Source: an uncultured Bacteroidales bacterium
GTDB taxonomy: Bacteria; Bacteroidota; Bacteroidia; Bacteroidales; F082
Reading direction: 5' to 3'
NCBI GenBank assembly: GCA_900318465.1
Contig: ONKQ01000018.1
Location: 1 to 47,810 of the forward strand
Length of the DNA: 47,810 bases
Positions 9,901-16,802 of the stretch are shown here, in pieces. Position numbers and translations under genes: made by a program. Each line of letters starts with the position of its first letter. The first letter of the stretch is position 1. The notes under the pieces are model-generated. The model saw only the letters and a list, made by a program, of their open reading frames with translations, was not told the origin of the DNA and made no database searches.

Positions 9901-12782
9901 GTGTAGATGCCGCCACCACGTCCATATGTGGCCGTGTTGTTGCTGATGTCGCCGCCATAAATCTCGATGTCGCCCGAGTGGTCGTCAATGCCGCCGCCGT
10001 TGGTTTCGGCTGTGTTGTTGAGAATCTTGGAACTGATGATTTTGATGGTGCCACCGTCGAGGTAAACACCGCCTCCATGGCCTTTGCTCACCGTGCCAGC
10101 AGCCGAGTTGTGGTATATTAAGGTGTTGGTAATGTCCACCTCACCGTTGCCCGCGTCAATGCCGCCGCCGTTGCCGTTGGTGGCCGTGTTGTGTGTGATG
10201 CGGGTGTGGGTGGCTTCGGCTGTTGGGTCATAGGTACCACCACTCCAGTCCACCAACTCCCATGCACCAGCACCACTGTTTGCATCAGGATTCCACAAGT
10301 CTCCGATAACATCCAATTCTCCCTTGTCAACATAGATGCCGCCGCCGCCCGTGGCACTATTGTAGCTGATGACGGCACCGCCATGTATGAGGGTCATGGA
10401 TTCTTTGTTTGGCACACTCACATACACGCCGCCACCCAATCCGTTGCTGGCGGTGTTATAGTCGATGTGGCCGCCTTCCACATGCACTGTTCCACCCAAC
10501 ACGCAAAGACCGCCACCGTTGCCGTTCAGAGCCTTGTTGGCGGTCGGGTGGTCTGTCATGCCGATGGTGCCGTTCCTTACGGTGACCATGCCTTGGTTGA
10601 CACGGCCACCTGTGCGGTCGTAATGTACATACACTCCGCCGCCGTCGGTATAAGCATCGTTGTTGTAAACCTCAAGGGTTTTCCCAACCGCACCGATGTT
10701 CACGTTGAGTTCACTAACAAAATTTTCTAAATCATAGAGGCTGGCGATGTGGAAACCACCGCCGTTGCCAGGCCTTGGATCGTCAGTCACTTCCGTATCC
10801 GTAAAAGGGGAGTAAGAATTTTGGTTAAGATTGCCAATGGTAAGATTGTATCGTCTAGCATGGTTGTTCGAAATATTGCCCGACAACACATTAACGGTCA
10901 TCGTGCCGCCTGGATCTTCATCATTTTCATAAGGGGTAATAGTCTGTATAGGGTAAGTATAAGACGAAGGTCCTGTCTGCACATGACTACTGATAGTTTC
11001 AGTAAATCCACCAACAATAGTATCTGTTTTGAAGTCTGCTTTAAAGCGAGGATCTTTGCTATTTCTCTTGGCAATATAAATGCCAGCGCCTTCGGCTTTA
11101 TCGGGGAAAGTGCCTTCGGTGGAGGTATAGTTGTCACATATATGGGCACCATCGATAGTAATTTCTCTTGACAATTCGCCTGACACCTTAAAACGCACTG
11201 GATTAATCATTTGGTACGTATAATTATCAGGTGTCGTTGCTCTATATCCGACATGCCTCTTGGCAGCATTGTCGATGATGGCCACGCCCGCGCCTTGGGG
11301 AGCACGATTGTTTTTGATGGCACAACCTGTACCGAAATAAGCTACGTAAGAGGCATCCCTTGGGTTGTTGTCAGTGTCGAAGCCCACATCATCGGTGGGG
11401 TCGATGACGATATAGGCACCTCCGCCCGTTTGAGAGGCATAGTTGTCGAACACCCTGACGTATGCAGAACCATCTTCATTGAATCCTTCACCACCAAGCG
11501 TGACATTGAAGCCATCGCCAGCGTATGACAATTGGCCGTCGTTGTAAGGCCAGAACATGAGGCCACCACCATTTACGGCATGGTTTTTCGAGATATAGGT
11601 ATACCCATTTCCGTCTTTCTTGAAAGTCGTCTTGGCGCAGGTGGATATGGCCCCACCCTCTTTCGCGCAGTTCCTCACAATGGTGCAATTCCTTATGATT
11701 AGTTCTGACTCAATTAATGGTCCATCTTCAGTGTTTTTATAATTCCTGCCACTACGCCAGTTAATGGCACCGCCTTGGCCCGCCAAGGGCTGGTCTTCCA
11801 CTTTATAGGTTTCTGGCTCATACCAATACTGTGCAGGAGTGTGTGCATCCAAATCTCTGTATTGGTTGTCGTGGATATAACAGTTTTTCAATACCATTTT
11901 TCCGCTCGAATTGCCTTGCGAACGGATGATGCCGCCCATACCCGAAATGCGATCGTAAACCATGAACCAGCCGTTATCCTCATCCTCATGAAGGAGATTG
12001 TGGTGTATTTCCACATTTTCCATGAAAACATCATTCTTACCTACAAGGATGCTGAATACTCTTCCAAAACTATTCCAATTTTGGCCATTACCTTCAAAAT
12101 GATGAATTTTTCTGGTTCCACCATAACACTTTCGCATTTCCACATTCTTCATACGAACAACCAAGGTACTCGGATCATTTATATCCAGTTTGTTATTTGT
12201 ACAACTAATAACACCCCACCTATTATATATTTCATTACCTACTACGGAAAACTTCTCTATAATGACATGTTGCAACCATGCCTCGGCATCGTCATGACAC
12301 GCAACGGCCGGGCCAATCCTTTTTTCATCCCATGAATCAGGGTGAGGCAAACCGTCGTCCCTGTTTCCCGCACCACCATCGATGGTGAGTACATTTGATT
12401 CATCGCCGATGATAAACAATTTTTTTCCTCCATTAACCTCAAAAACACATTGTCCTGATGTAGGAAATACACCTCTTGTTATGGTTACATTTCCAACAGG
12501 ATACAATTCCAACGTACCATTAACTTGAACCCTGAAAGGCACAGTTTTATTTACAGATATCTGAAATCTACCAGATGCTGGGAATTGGCCATCCGGTGTC
12601 GAACTCTCCCATTCAGGCAAACTAGTCACATTATCTGGTCGTGTTTTCCAAGTTACTTCATCTAGTTCTTGTCCACACACTATAGATGCTGTGCCAAGCA
12701 AAAAAGCCAAAGTCAGGAGGCAGAAAAGAGGGGAATACACACGGGCATGGATGTTCTTTCGGAACAATGCGATTTTTTTCAT
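3981..12782 (-). CDS. Giant beta-helix surface protein with type IX secretion C-terminal domain
   Basis: From the ATG at 12782 the product is 2933 residues with a signal peptide (about 1-38, ending CGQ). Numbering from that Met, residues about 60-1255 hold many Gly-rich repeats of the form NNTA..GGGI(Y/D), typical of right-handed parallel beta-helix proteins. About 1259-1494 resemble two fibronectin-III-like units. A Pro/Glu/Arg-rich linker follows (about 1495-1555), then more helix repeats. About 2030-2200 carry GLUG-like motifs (GGIAGEMKGG, GGLVGEVKGG, GGLVGKLNSG). The last 60 residues (FDVQGRC ... GVYLLRL ... VQKMVIK) match a type A CTD that directs export by the Por system. It is probably a cell-surface adhesin or polymorphic outer-membrane-type protein. 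An in-frame ATG at 12911 would add 43 residues; I prefer 12782 because the signal peptide then lies at the N terminus. Confidence 0.85.
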   Translation of the reverse strand: MKKIALFRKNIHARVYSPLFCLLTLAFLLGTASIVCGQELDEVTWKTRPDNVTSLPEWESSTPDGQFPASGRFQISVNKTVPFRVQVNGTLELYPVGNVTITRGVFPTSGQCVFEVNGGKKLFIIGDESNVLTIDGGAGNRDDGLPHPDSWDEKRIGPAVACHDDAEAWLQHVIIEKFSVVGNEIYNRWGVISCTNNKLDINDPSTLVVRMKNVEMRKCYGGTRKIHHFEGNGQNWNSFGRVFSILVGKNDVFMENVEIHHNLLHEDEDNGWFMVYDRISGMGGIIRSQGNSSGKMVLKNCYIHDNQYRDLDAHTPAQYWYEPETYKVEDQPLAGQGGAINWRSGRNYKNTEDGPLIESELIIRNCTIVRNCAKEGGAISTCAKTTFKKDGNGYTYISKNHAVNGGGLMFWPYNDGQLSYAGDGFNVTLGGEGFNEDGSAYVRVFDNYASQTGGGAYIVIDPTDDVGFDTDNNPRDASYVAYFGTGCAIKNNRAPQGAGVAIIDNAAKRHVGYRATTPDNYTYQMINPVRFKVSGELSREITIDGAHICDNYTSTEGTFPDKAEGAGIYIAKRNSKDPRFKADFKTDTIVGGFTETISSHVQTGPSSYTYPIQTITPYENDEDPGGTMTVNVLSGNISNNHARRYNLTIGNLNQNSYSPFTDTEVTDDPRPGNGGGFHIASLYDLENFVSELNVNIGAVGKTLEVYNNDAYTDGGGVYVHYDRTGGRVNQGMVTVRNGTIGMTDHPTANKALNGNGGGLCVLGGTVHVEGGHIDYNTASNGLGGGVYVSVPNKESMTLIHGGAVISYNSATGGGGIYVDKGELDVIGDLWNPDANSGAGAWELVDWSGGTYDPTAEATHTRITHNTATNGNGGGIDAGNGEVDITNTLIYHNSAAGTVSKGHGGGVYLDGGTIKIISSKILNNTAETNGGGIDDHSGDIEIYGGDISNNTATYGRGGGIYTNAGDIRIWPSALYNDPVPAPTLEQCQNTGTVFSYNKAGTNGGGLNTHIGRLDVRFANVHHNEAGTTYGSNGQGPDGQGAIGSGGSGGGMFCEGPHADLSGYTVRLLHTDLNDNKAYGNGSSGNELTGRGGGLYLKYGSIFAEHCDILRNEADINGGGLDNHDGELRVYGSFVDHNKAKKGRGGGLYTDKGNLVVGPCDTYGFVNSKASRICNNTAYINGGGINNHEGGITIHGDRINNNTATTGKGGGVFINSGNIYMYGGQINNNHADDPSGGYGGGVYGGGGTFEIKEREAHPILEILEVENILSNGFIVHFHHVDRGFAMESGATNKEYGIAFSTRPYPTDLGENVDWTGHWDDVTKIRFAPSAGQLTPPDPHSYNQNEGCSRFVVNSTTSGITINPNTTYYVVAYGKYTYGGKNYFDASPAVTVKTHGNEPVVVAGVDFDVTANSASVNAKLFYNGIGEVTVTSKGFQLSTDGGSTWGPQRESLSVGDVFSYTFEGLSANTSYMARAYATNSAGHTGYSEGIIQFTTSSGSKAMDAAGKLPRSVYPEVEKNPFFQELTPLQQAVLANTPEEDTTTRRSRNGRPSDEEPVNIPQINNNTATYGGGVCIDKQGARLIFSGSANEATKGQINHNYASEAGGGIYIGRESADQYAQMQMTDKCEVNYNHVPIGKHGGGIYLDGRLYVGENTDDPQTRHGLRVDRNFTSSISQEEWLRIPKDLDPDDPNYATLFQTSWDNPSFKPDDSEYNNVFLTRYDYNFHVNINDGAPGDNNISVITLLSDISGFTDTNGNGKMDEGESPYSHIGFSVLQGFCPVIATASSFGGAYNTVETTGVAPNNPNLYENWLFSLMMLAGAGDDGMANTMKGAVFEDSESYVAVHTRRNIAPFLGKFIYLWGCWTHPVVMTDPETDNHMKGSDNPLNPSSDPKWKGHYVITNPEQNTADGTGEPLKWEIYSPEGLAWFTSYVNGLNIFDEIEGGETGEGAKHFKWDANKNPKANAKIMNDLDMSAYLWVPIGSVQKFFVSNLVASTDDASLFYDSENPVPNPDNNETWYTINKHYYCGTFDGQGHVINGIQGLFLTGIRKYGLFGYLAEGAVVKNTFVDDGLFVSDGEDIVYSAGGIAGEMKGGSLSNSEARMTFNATYSHDDTYVGGLVGEVKGGDVHSCMAMPTITGTSRHMGGLVGKLNSGFSLKNSFANVLFTGPLDYKVGGIVGVNNGEIENVYVRYNNETNTPNIGNDKFYWIAGNNVVAATNIKYCFTPVGKTGQGQWLYADGTGTTLRRTYDVTNLVSGKYGFAHNDQEIATFGGDATTYIETGPMDENGLKGLLASLNNWVKQDEAHQSTYTIWTRTMGSPINDDYPILQISDFNSVGSKDKIYMLYEDDINHMWKETVEVNGVSTSGKNFQALNTPESVAAMYLYNVQPEITPATNPVTYVPVSISGNTNVPLYIHEDIGITQIVGDKLTARVGVTIKDANWHLFSSALGGAPMGLNYHSSGPVNNGEDAPENIYTNRALFDPDAKTTWTETSAIYFPTNTPYGTWRNTTDDGYFDLYDYSESYYHWINYKRADNDHWHMDADKVGKHKRFSEGYENDVNMEFGKGYLMSLSNISMMMADGVLNNESMSLFLPKSGNDTHLQMGPNARTDGGYTTIWRGIHLLGNPYQSYLNFGVSGSKAVDGGILPTYAILDESLPGKDHYIYYTVSQSRNVPLYANGVIHPHQGFFVKVNDGGGSFSFNVDMRQGGTITTWDAPFRDNVDYLLVNLLCYDEDGEMDLTTVEVDRPEFGGGQKIDNLHKGKGRIYAQMEGESFQVLFAPVGVNEVPVRFEAVENGVFTLNWNTRHGEFSYLHLIDNITGVDIDCLTTEEYRFEASVEDYKSRFKLVFRCDNDDLDEPEEPDDGEDADHFAFMFGGELIVNGEGMLQMFDVQGRCLMTTRVTGGQSSVSLPKVACGVYLLRLIGNDKVKVQKMVIK

Positions 12783-13022
12783 AATGTTAAAATTGTTTTT
12801 TTGGGGGTAATTCTTCAATTCTAAATGGTTCTGCATGGCCGCCTCGACTGCGGCGCAGGTTTTTTTTCGTACATCAAGCAAAGATTGCAATTCTACAGCG
12901 TTTCTTTTCATTGAGTATTCTTTTAATTATATTATTACTTGTTTTACAGTGATTTACATAAATTATTATAGTCGTTCCATCTCCAATGAAGAGACTTCAC
13001 CACTTTAAAAATTGTGCAAAGA
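12783..13022 (-). promoter_or_regulatory. Promoter and leader of the giant surface-protein gene
   Basis: A -7 element TATCTTTG lies on the complement of 13015-13022, giving a leader of about 225 nt to the ATG at 12782. Within it the complement of 12831-12858 folds into a strong GC hairpin (CTGC-GCCGC paired with GCGGC-cat-GCAG). An in-frame ATG at 12911 opens a 43-codon extension that runs through this hairpin into the main frame. The region may be a regulatory leader or an N-terminal extension. Confidence 0.5.
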
Positions 13023-13110
13023 TAAGAAAAAAGGAAAAGCTGAGATGAAAAAAAATTGCATCAGACGATTAATTTCAAGGTTGAAAGAACTTTTCGCCCA
13101 TAGTTTTGCC

Positions 13111-14142
13111 TCACTCAAACAACGTCATCTCCCCCGTAGGCTTAAATCTCGTCTTCCCCAAATGCTTGTAAGCCAAATCGGTGCACTCGCGGCCACGGGG
13201 CGTGCGCATGATAAAGCCTTCTTGGATGAGGAAAGGCTCGCAAACCTCCTCAATAGTACCAGGGTCCTCGCCCACTGCCGTAGCGATGGTGTTCACGCCG
13301 ACGGGACCGCCCTTGAACTTGTCGATGATGGTCGAAAGAATCTTATTATCCATGTCGTCAAGGCCATGCTCGTCTACGTTTAGGGCTTTCAGACCGATTT
13401 TTGCAATTTCTAAGGTAATGGTGCCGTCGCCTTGTATTTGGGCGAAGTCGCGAACACGGCGCAAAAGCAGGTTGGCGATACGCGGCGTGCCACGGCTGCG
13501 GCGGGCAATCTCGAAAGCCGCCGTGTCGTCGATGGGCACTCGCAAAATGCTCGCCGAGCGTTTCACGATTTTGGCCAAAGTGTGCGCATCGTAATACTCC
13601 AACCTTAAATTAATGCCGAAGCGAGAGCGCAAGGGTGCCGTCAGCAGGCCGCTACGGGTGGTGGCACCAATTAATGTAAAAGGATTCAACGTGATTTGGA
13701 TGCTGCGCGCACTCGGACCCGTTTCGATCATAATGTCGATGCGAAAGTCCTCCATAGCTGAATAGAGATATTCCTCCACCACGGGGCTAAGGCGGTGAAT
13801 CTCGTCGATGAACAGCACGTCGTTGGGTTCAAGACTGGTGAGCAGACCCGCAAGGTTGCCCGGCTTGTCAAGGACTGGGCCAGAGGTCATCTTCATGCCC
13901 ACGCCAAGCTCGTGCGCGATGATGTGCGAAAGGGTGGTCTTACCCAAACCCGGAGGGCCATGCAGCAAGGTATGGTCGAGGGCTTCGCCACGCTGGGCGG
14001 CGGCCTTCACGAACACGCGCAGGTTGTCAACGACCTGTTTCTGTCCAGCAAAACTGTCAAACAAGTCGGGGCGCAGGGCGTTCTCAAGGTCTTTTTCGGC
14101 CTTGCTCAGATGGGAGCCTGATGCATCAAGGTTACTGTTCAT
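13111..14142 (-). CDS. ruvB: Holliday junction branch migration DNA helicase RuvB
   Basis: This 343-residue protein has the normal length for RuvB. Walker A (GPPGLGKT) lies at about 64-71, Walker B with DEIH at about 115-118, and the sensor-1 region reads [11 protein letters not shown]. The C-terminal winged helix ends in the typical [15 protein letters not shown]. RuvB forms hexameric rings that, with RuvA, pump DNA through Holliday junctions during recombination repair. The gene is monocistronic here and divergent from the SPOR gene, sharing a short promoter region with it. Confidence 0.97.
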   Translation of the reverse strand: MNSNLDASGSHLSKAEKDLENALRPDLFDSFAGQKQVVDNLRVFVKAAAQRGEALDHTLLHGPPGLGKTTLSHIIAHELGVGMKMTSGPVLDKPGNLAGLLTSLEPNDVLFIDEIHRLSPVVEEYLYSAMEDFRIDIMIETGPSARSIQITLNPFTLIGATTRSGLLTAPLRSRFGINLRLEYYDAHTLAKIVKRSASILRVPIDDTAAFEIARRSRGTPRIANLLLRRVRDFAQIQGDGTITLEIAKIGLKALNVDEHGLDDMDNKILSTIIDKFKGGPVGVNTIATAVGEDPGTIEEVCEPFLIQEGFIMRTPRGRECTDLAYKHLGKTRFKPTGEMTLFE

Positions 14143-14159
14143 CGTTCAAAATTGCGCCA

Positions 14160-14213
14160 CAAAGATACAACTTTCGGCGAAATTTGGGATGTTATCAAAA
14201 AAATGTATCTTTG
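14160..14213. promoter_or_regulatory. Divergent promoters for ruvB and the SPOR gene
   Basis: On the plus strand TTTG (14183-14186), 19 nt and TATCTTTG (14206-14213) form a textbook Bacteroidetes promoter for the SPOR gene. On the minus strand TATCTTTG (complement of 14160-14167) serves ruvB; its -33 element is weak. Confidence 0.75.
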
Positions 14214-14232
14214 CAGCCTAAATGGATTTCCT

Positions 14233-14643
14233 ATGAAACGTTTCATCTGCCTATCCCTATTCGTCATCATGGCCGTCGCAGCAATGGCGCAAAATCATGG
14301 TTTCCTGAATGTTGACCAAGACAACCGCATCGAGAGCTTGATTGCAAAGCAACGCCTACTACAAAGAATCGACAGCTCGTTCAATGGTTATAGGGTTCAT
14401 GTTTTCATGGAAATTGGCAACGAAGCCTTACAACATGCCGAGGAGGTGAAAAAACAATTTGAGAAGGCCTTCCCCGACATTCCCATTTACCTGACCTACG
14501 TCGAGCCGTATTTCCGCCTGCGCGCGGGCAATTTCCGCAATCGCGTTGAGGCTGAGCAATGCCTACGCCGCATCAAGCCTCGTTTTAAGGAGGCTTTTGT
14601 CACGGCGGACATGATTTACCGACCGAAAATCAATGCGAATTAA
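14233..14643 (+). CDS. Exported SPOR-domain-like protein
   Basis: The product is 136 residues. The ATG at 14233 was chosen because it opens a signal peptide (MKRFICLSL ... AMAQ) and sits 20 nt after a strong promoter; an in-frame codon upstream would bury the signal. Residues about 50-130 look like a SPOR fold: GYRVHVFMEIGN, a helix (EEVKKQFEKAFP), then YFRLRAGNFRNRVEAEQCL. SPOR domains bind denuded peptidoglycan glycan strands at division sites, so a periplasmic wall-binding role is likely. It stands alone, convergent with the small protein at 14699 across a shared hairpin. Confidence 0.75.
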   Translation: MKRFICLSLFVIMAVAAMAQNHGFLNVDQDNRIESLIAKQRLLQRIDSSFNGYRVHVFMEIGNEALQHAEEVKKQFEKAFPDIPIYLTYVEPYFRLRAGNFRNRVEAEQCLRRIKPRFKEAFVTADMIYRPKINAN

Positions 14644-14645
14644 AT

Positions 14646-14677
14646 AGTTTGGGCGAGCCTGATGGCCCGCCCAAACT
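14646..14677. terminator. Bidirectional terminator hairpin
   Basis: AGTTTGGGCG (14646-14655) pairs perfectly with CGCCCAAACT (14668-14677) between two convergent genes. Pyrimidine-rich or T-containing tails follow on both sides, though they are short. Confidence 0.7.
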
Positions 14678-14698
14678 GTTTCAAAAAGGATGCTCAGA

Positions 14699-14956
14699 TT
14701 AGTCTTCCTTACGTTTCTTGCCCACGAGGTAAGCTGCTCCAAGAGCCGTCAGCACGGCAATGCCAGTGCCGAGGGGAGTGGCATCAACGTCATCGCTGCC
14801 ACCGTGGCTGCCAGGGAGGATGAATGGTGTGGTTGACTCAGTATTGTCTCTGAAATCTTCATCATAGCCACCACCTTTGCCCAACAAACCGTTTTGAGCG
14901 AAAGCACCGATTCCCATCGTGAGGAGGATTGCGATTGTAATTGCCGTCTTTTTCAT
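14699..14956 (-). CDS. Small exported protein with C-terminal anchor, paralogue of 3689-3964
   Basis: This 85-residue protein starts at the ATG at 14956, which opens a signal peptide (MKKTAITIAILL ... AFAQ). The middle is Gly/Asp-rich. The end reads ATPLGTGIAVLTALGAAYLV followed by GKKRKED. The TP(L/I)G-x-G start, the hydrophobic helix and the GK-x-RK tail match the protein encoded at 3689. Function is unknown; the tail suggests membrane retention with the basic residues inside. A -7 element TATTTTTG lies on the complement of 15004-15011. Confidence 0.7.
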   Translation of the reverse strand: MKKTAITIAILLTMGIGAFAQNGLLGKGGGYDEDFRDNTESTTPFILPGSHGGSDDVDATPLGTGIAVLTALGAAYLVGKKRKED

Positions 14957-15085
14957 CGTTGATTTGTTTATTGTTTGATTTGTAAGTTTTCCAAATGAGG
15001 TTGCAAAAATACACAAAAAAGCCATACCTTGCATAGAAAAATGTAGAAAATTTGGTTGTTCTCCAAATTGCCTACATTTTTTCTC

Positions 15086-15125
15086 TGGATTGCTTCGTCG
15101 TTCCTCCTAGCAATGACGCGAAGCG
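15086..15125. repeat. Dispersed palindromic repeat (GGATTGCTTCG family)
   Basis: The sequence GGATTGCTTCGTCG ... CAATGACGCGAAGCGG is one copy of a repeat seen again near 32361-32450 and 40600-40634. It lies between genes and shows partial dyad symmetry. Confidence 0.6.
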
Positions 15126-15134
15126 GATCAAATG

Positions 15135-16055
15135 TCAATTCAAGAATTGCATAACATTTTCGACCACTATGCCCAACCGCAATAAAAACGCCTCCTCGGT
15201 GGCAAAACCGATGTGTGGCAACATAATGAGATTCGGCGCACCAAACAGCGGATTATCCTGGTTCAGAGGCGGTTCCTTGCCGTAAACATCGGTGGCGGCA
15301 GCGGCGATTTGGCCTTGTTTCAGGGCATCAGCCAAGGCAGTTTCGTTCACCACAGGACCACGAGCCGTATTAATTAATAAGGAAGTAGGCTTCATCAAAG
15401 CGAATTCCTTCGCAGTGATGAAGTCGCGGGTCTCGTTGTTCAAGGCAATGTGCAGTGTAACGATGTCGGATTCCTTCAGCAAGGTCTCCTTGTCGACGAA
15501 GGTCACGCCGTCGACTTGCTTCGGGGTGCGGTTCCAAGCCAACACCTTGCAGCCGAAAGCGTTGGCAATCTTGGCCACGCGCTGCCCAATGTTGCCCATA
15601 CCGATGATGCCGAGAGTCTTCCCCCCGATTTCGCGACCGGGTACGATGCCTTTGCGGTTACATTGGCGCGTAATCGTATCGTTTTCAGGCACTTTGCGAT
15701 AGAGGTCAATCATCAAGGCGATGGCCAATTCAGCGACGGCCTCGGTGCTGTAACCAGCCGCGTTTTTCACGACGATGCCGCGACGCTCACATTCCTCCAA
15801 GTCGATGTGATCCAAGCCAGTGAAGGCAATGGAGAGCATTTTCAGGTTGGGGCAAGCATCAAGGAAGTCCTTGCGCAACGGAATGTTGCTCTCGATGATG
15901 ACTTCCGCACCTTCAGCGCGGTGTATCAGTTCATCAAGATTTTCGTTGCGGTCGGGATAGATAACCACCTCATGGCCAGCCTTTTTCAGACCCTCGCAAG
16001 CCGCCTCAATCTGCTCGAGTTTCAGGCCGAGCGGTTCAAGAAAGACGATTTTCAT
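15135..16055 (-). CDS. D-isomer-specific 2-hydroxyacid dehydrogenase
   Basis: This 306-residue NAD(P)-dependent oxidoreductase has the Rossmann motif GMGNIGQRVAK at about 150-160. The catalytic triad of the family is visible: Arg in NTARGPVVNE, Glu in YGKEPP and His in LPHIGFAT. The sequence is of the phosphoglycerate dehydrogenase / glycerate dehydrogenase type without an ACT domain. The exact substrate cannot be read from the sequence. Its ATG overlaps the stop of the RidA gene by 4 nt, so the two are translationally coupled. This would pair a 2-hydroxy/2-oxoacid enzyme with removal of reactive enamines. Confidence 0.9.
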   Translation of the reverse strand: MKIVFLEPLGLKLEQIEAACEGLKKAGHEVVIYPDRNENLDELIHRAEGAEVIIESNIPLRKDFLDACPNLKMLSIAFTGLDHIDLEECERRGIVVKNAAGYSTEAVAELAIALMIDLYRKVPENDTITRQCNRKGIVPGREIGGKTLGIIGMGNIGQRVAKIANAFGCKVLAWNRTPKQVDGVTFVDKETLLKESDIVTLHIALNNETRDFITAKEFALMKPTSLLINTARGPVVNETALADALKQGQIAAAATDVYGKEPPLNQDNPLFGAPNLIMLPHIGFATEEAFLLRLGIVVENVMQFLN

Positions 16056-16426
16056 TTCGCGGCAATCATTTCGATTTCAACCAAAGCCTTCTTGGGCAGT
16101 TCCTTCACGGCAAAGGCGGCGCGGGCGGGGCAGTCGCCCTTGAAATACTTGGCGTAGACCGTATTCATTTCGCCAAAATAGCTCATATCAGCGAGATAGC
16201 AAGTCGACTTCACCACATTGTCGAAGGTACAGCCTGCCGCTTCGAGGATGGCTTCGAGGTTTTTCATGCTCTGTTCGGTCTGTGCGCTGACGCCCTCAGG
16301 CATCACACCCGTTTCGGGATTGATGGGCAGCTGGCCCGAAATGTAGACGAATCCGTTGGCTTCAATGGCCTGACTATAAGGCCCAATGGCTCCAGGAGCC
16401 TTGTCTGTTGCGATAGCTTTTTTCAT
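16052..16426 (-). CDS. ridA: RidA family enamine/imine deaminase
   Basis: This 124-residue protein has the usual RidA length and motifs: GAIGPYSQAI near the N terminus, VYISGQLPINPETG, and CPARAAFAVKELPKKALVEIE with the catalytic Arg at about 105. RidA trimers hydrolyse reactive 2-aminoacrylate enamines and imines released by PLP enzymes to 2-oxoacids and ammonia, protecting cytosolic PLP enzymes. It is the first gene of a two-gene operon with the dehydrogenase. Its promoter overlaps the divergent DivIC-like promoter. Confidence 0.95.
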   Translation of the reverse strand: MKKAIATDKAPGAIGPYSQAIEANGFVYISGQLPINPETGVMPEGVSAQTEQSMKNLEAILEAAGCTFDNVVKSTCYLADMSYFGEMNTVYAKYFKGDCPARAAFAVKELPKKALVEIEMIAAK

Positions 16427-16453
16427 TGTTTGAGTTTTTTAATGGTTAATGCG

Positions 16454-16482
16454 TTGCAAAAATAGGAAAAATGTTACTTTTG
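16454..16482. promoter_or_regulatory. Overlapping divergent promoters of ridA and the DivIC/FtsB-like gene
   Basis: On the plus strand TTG (16454-16456), 18 nt and TACTTTTG (16475-16482) precede the DivIC-like gene. On the minus strand TATTTTTG (complement of 16457-16464) precedes ridA. The two cores overlap, so they may exclude each other. Confidence 0.65.
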
Positions 16483-16505
16483 CAGCACAAAAAATCGACG
16501 CCATT

Positions 16506-16802
16506 ATGACATTCAAAAAAATCCTTCGCAAACTCTATAACCGCTACGTCTTTGTCATCATAGGCTTCCTCGTCCTGTTCCTTTTCGTTGACCAGTTCAA
16601 CCTTTTTGAGCAAATCCGCCTCCACCAGACACAGAAGGAGCTAAAAGACCAGATTGAATTCTACGAGAAAGAGATTTCGGAAAGCCAAGACCTGCTCAAC
16701 CGCTTGGAGAAAGACACAGCCACGATGGAACAGGTAGCCCGCGAAAACTACATGATGAAACGCGACAACGAAGTCATTTATCTAATTGAGACTCAGGAAT
16801 GA
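16506..16802 (+). CDS. Septum formation initiator (DivIC/FtsB-like)
   Basis: The product is 98 residues from the ATG at 16506, chosen because it follows the promoter and puts the membrane segment near the N terminus. It has a short basic cytoplasmic N terminus, one transmembrane helix (YVFVIIGFLVLFLFV, about 14-28) and a periplasmic coiled coil (about 35-75). The ending ARENYMMKRDNEVIYLI is typical of the family. Such proteins join FtsL and FtsQ/DivIB in the divisome. The stop codon overlaps the start of the following DUF5686 gene (ATGA). Confidence 0.9.
   Translation: MTFKKILRKLYNRYVFVIIGFLVLFLFVDQFNLFEQIRLHQTQKELKDQIEFYEKEISESQDLLNRLEKDTATMEQVARENYMMKRDNEVIYLIETQE

Noticed and set aside
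9018-10121. Long plus-strand open frames opposite the giant surface gene
   Set aside because: Ala/Val-rich translations mirror the Gly-rich repeats of the minus-strand gene; no promoter or start context.
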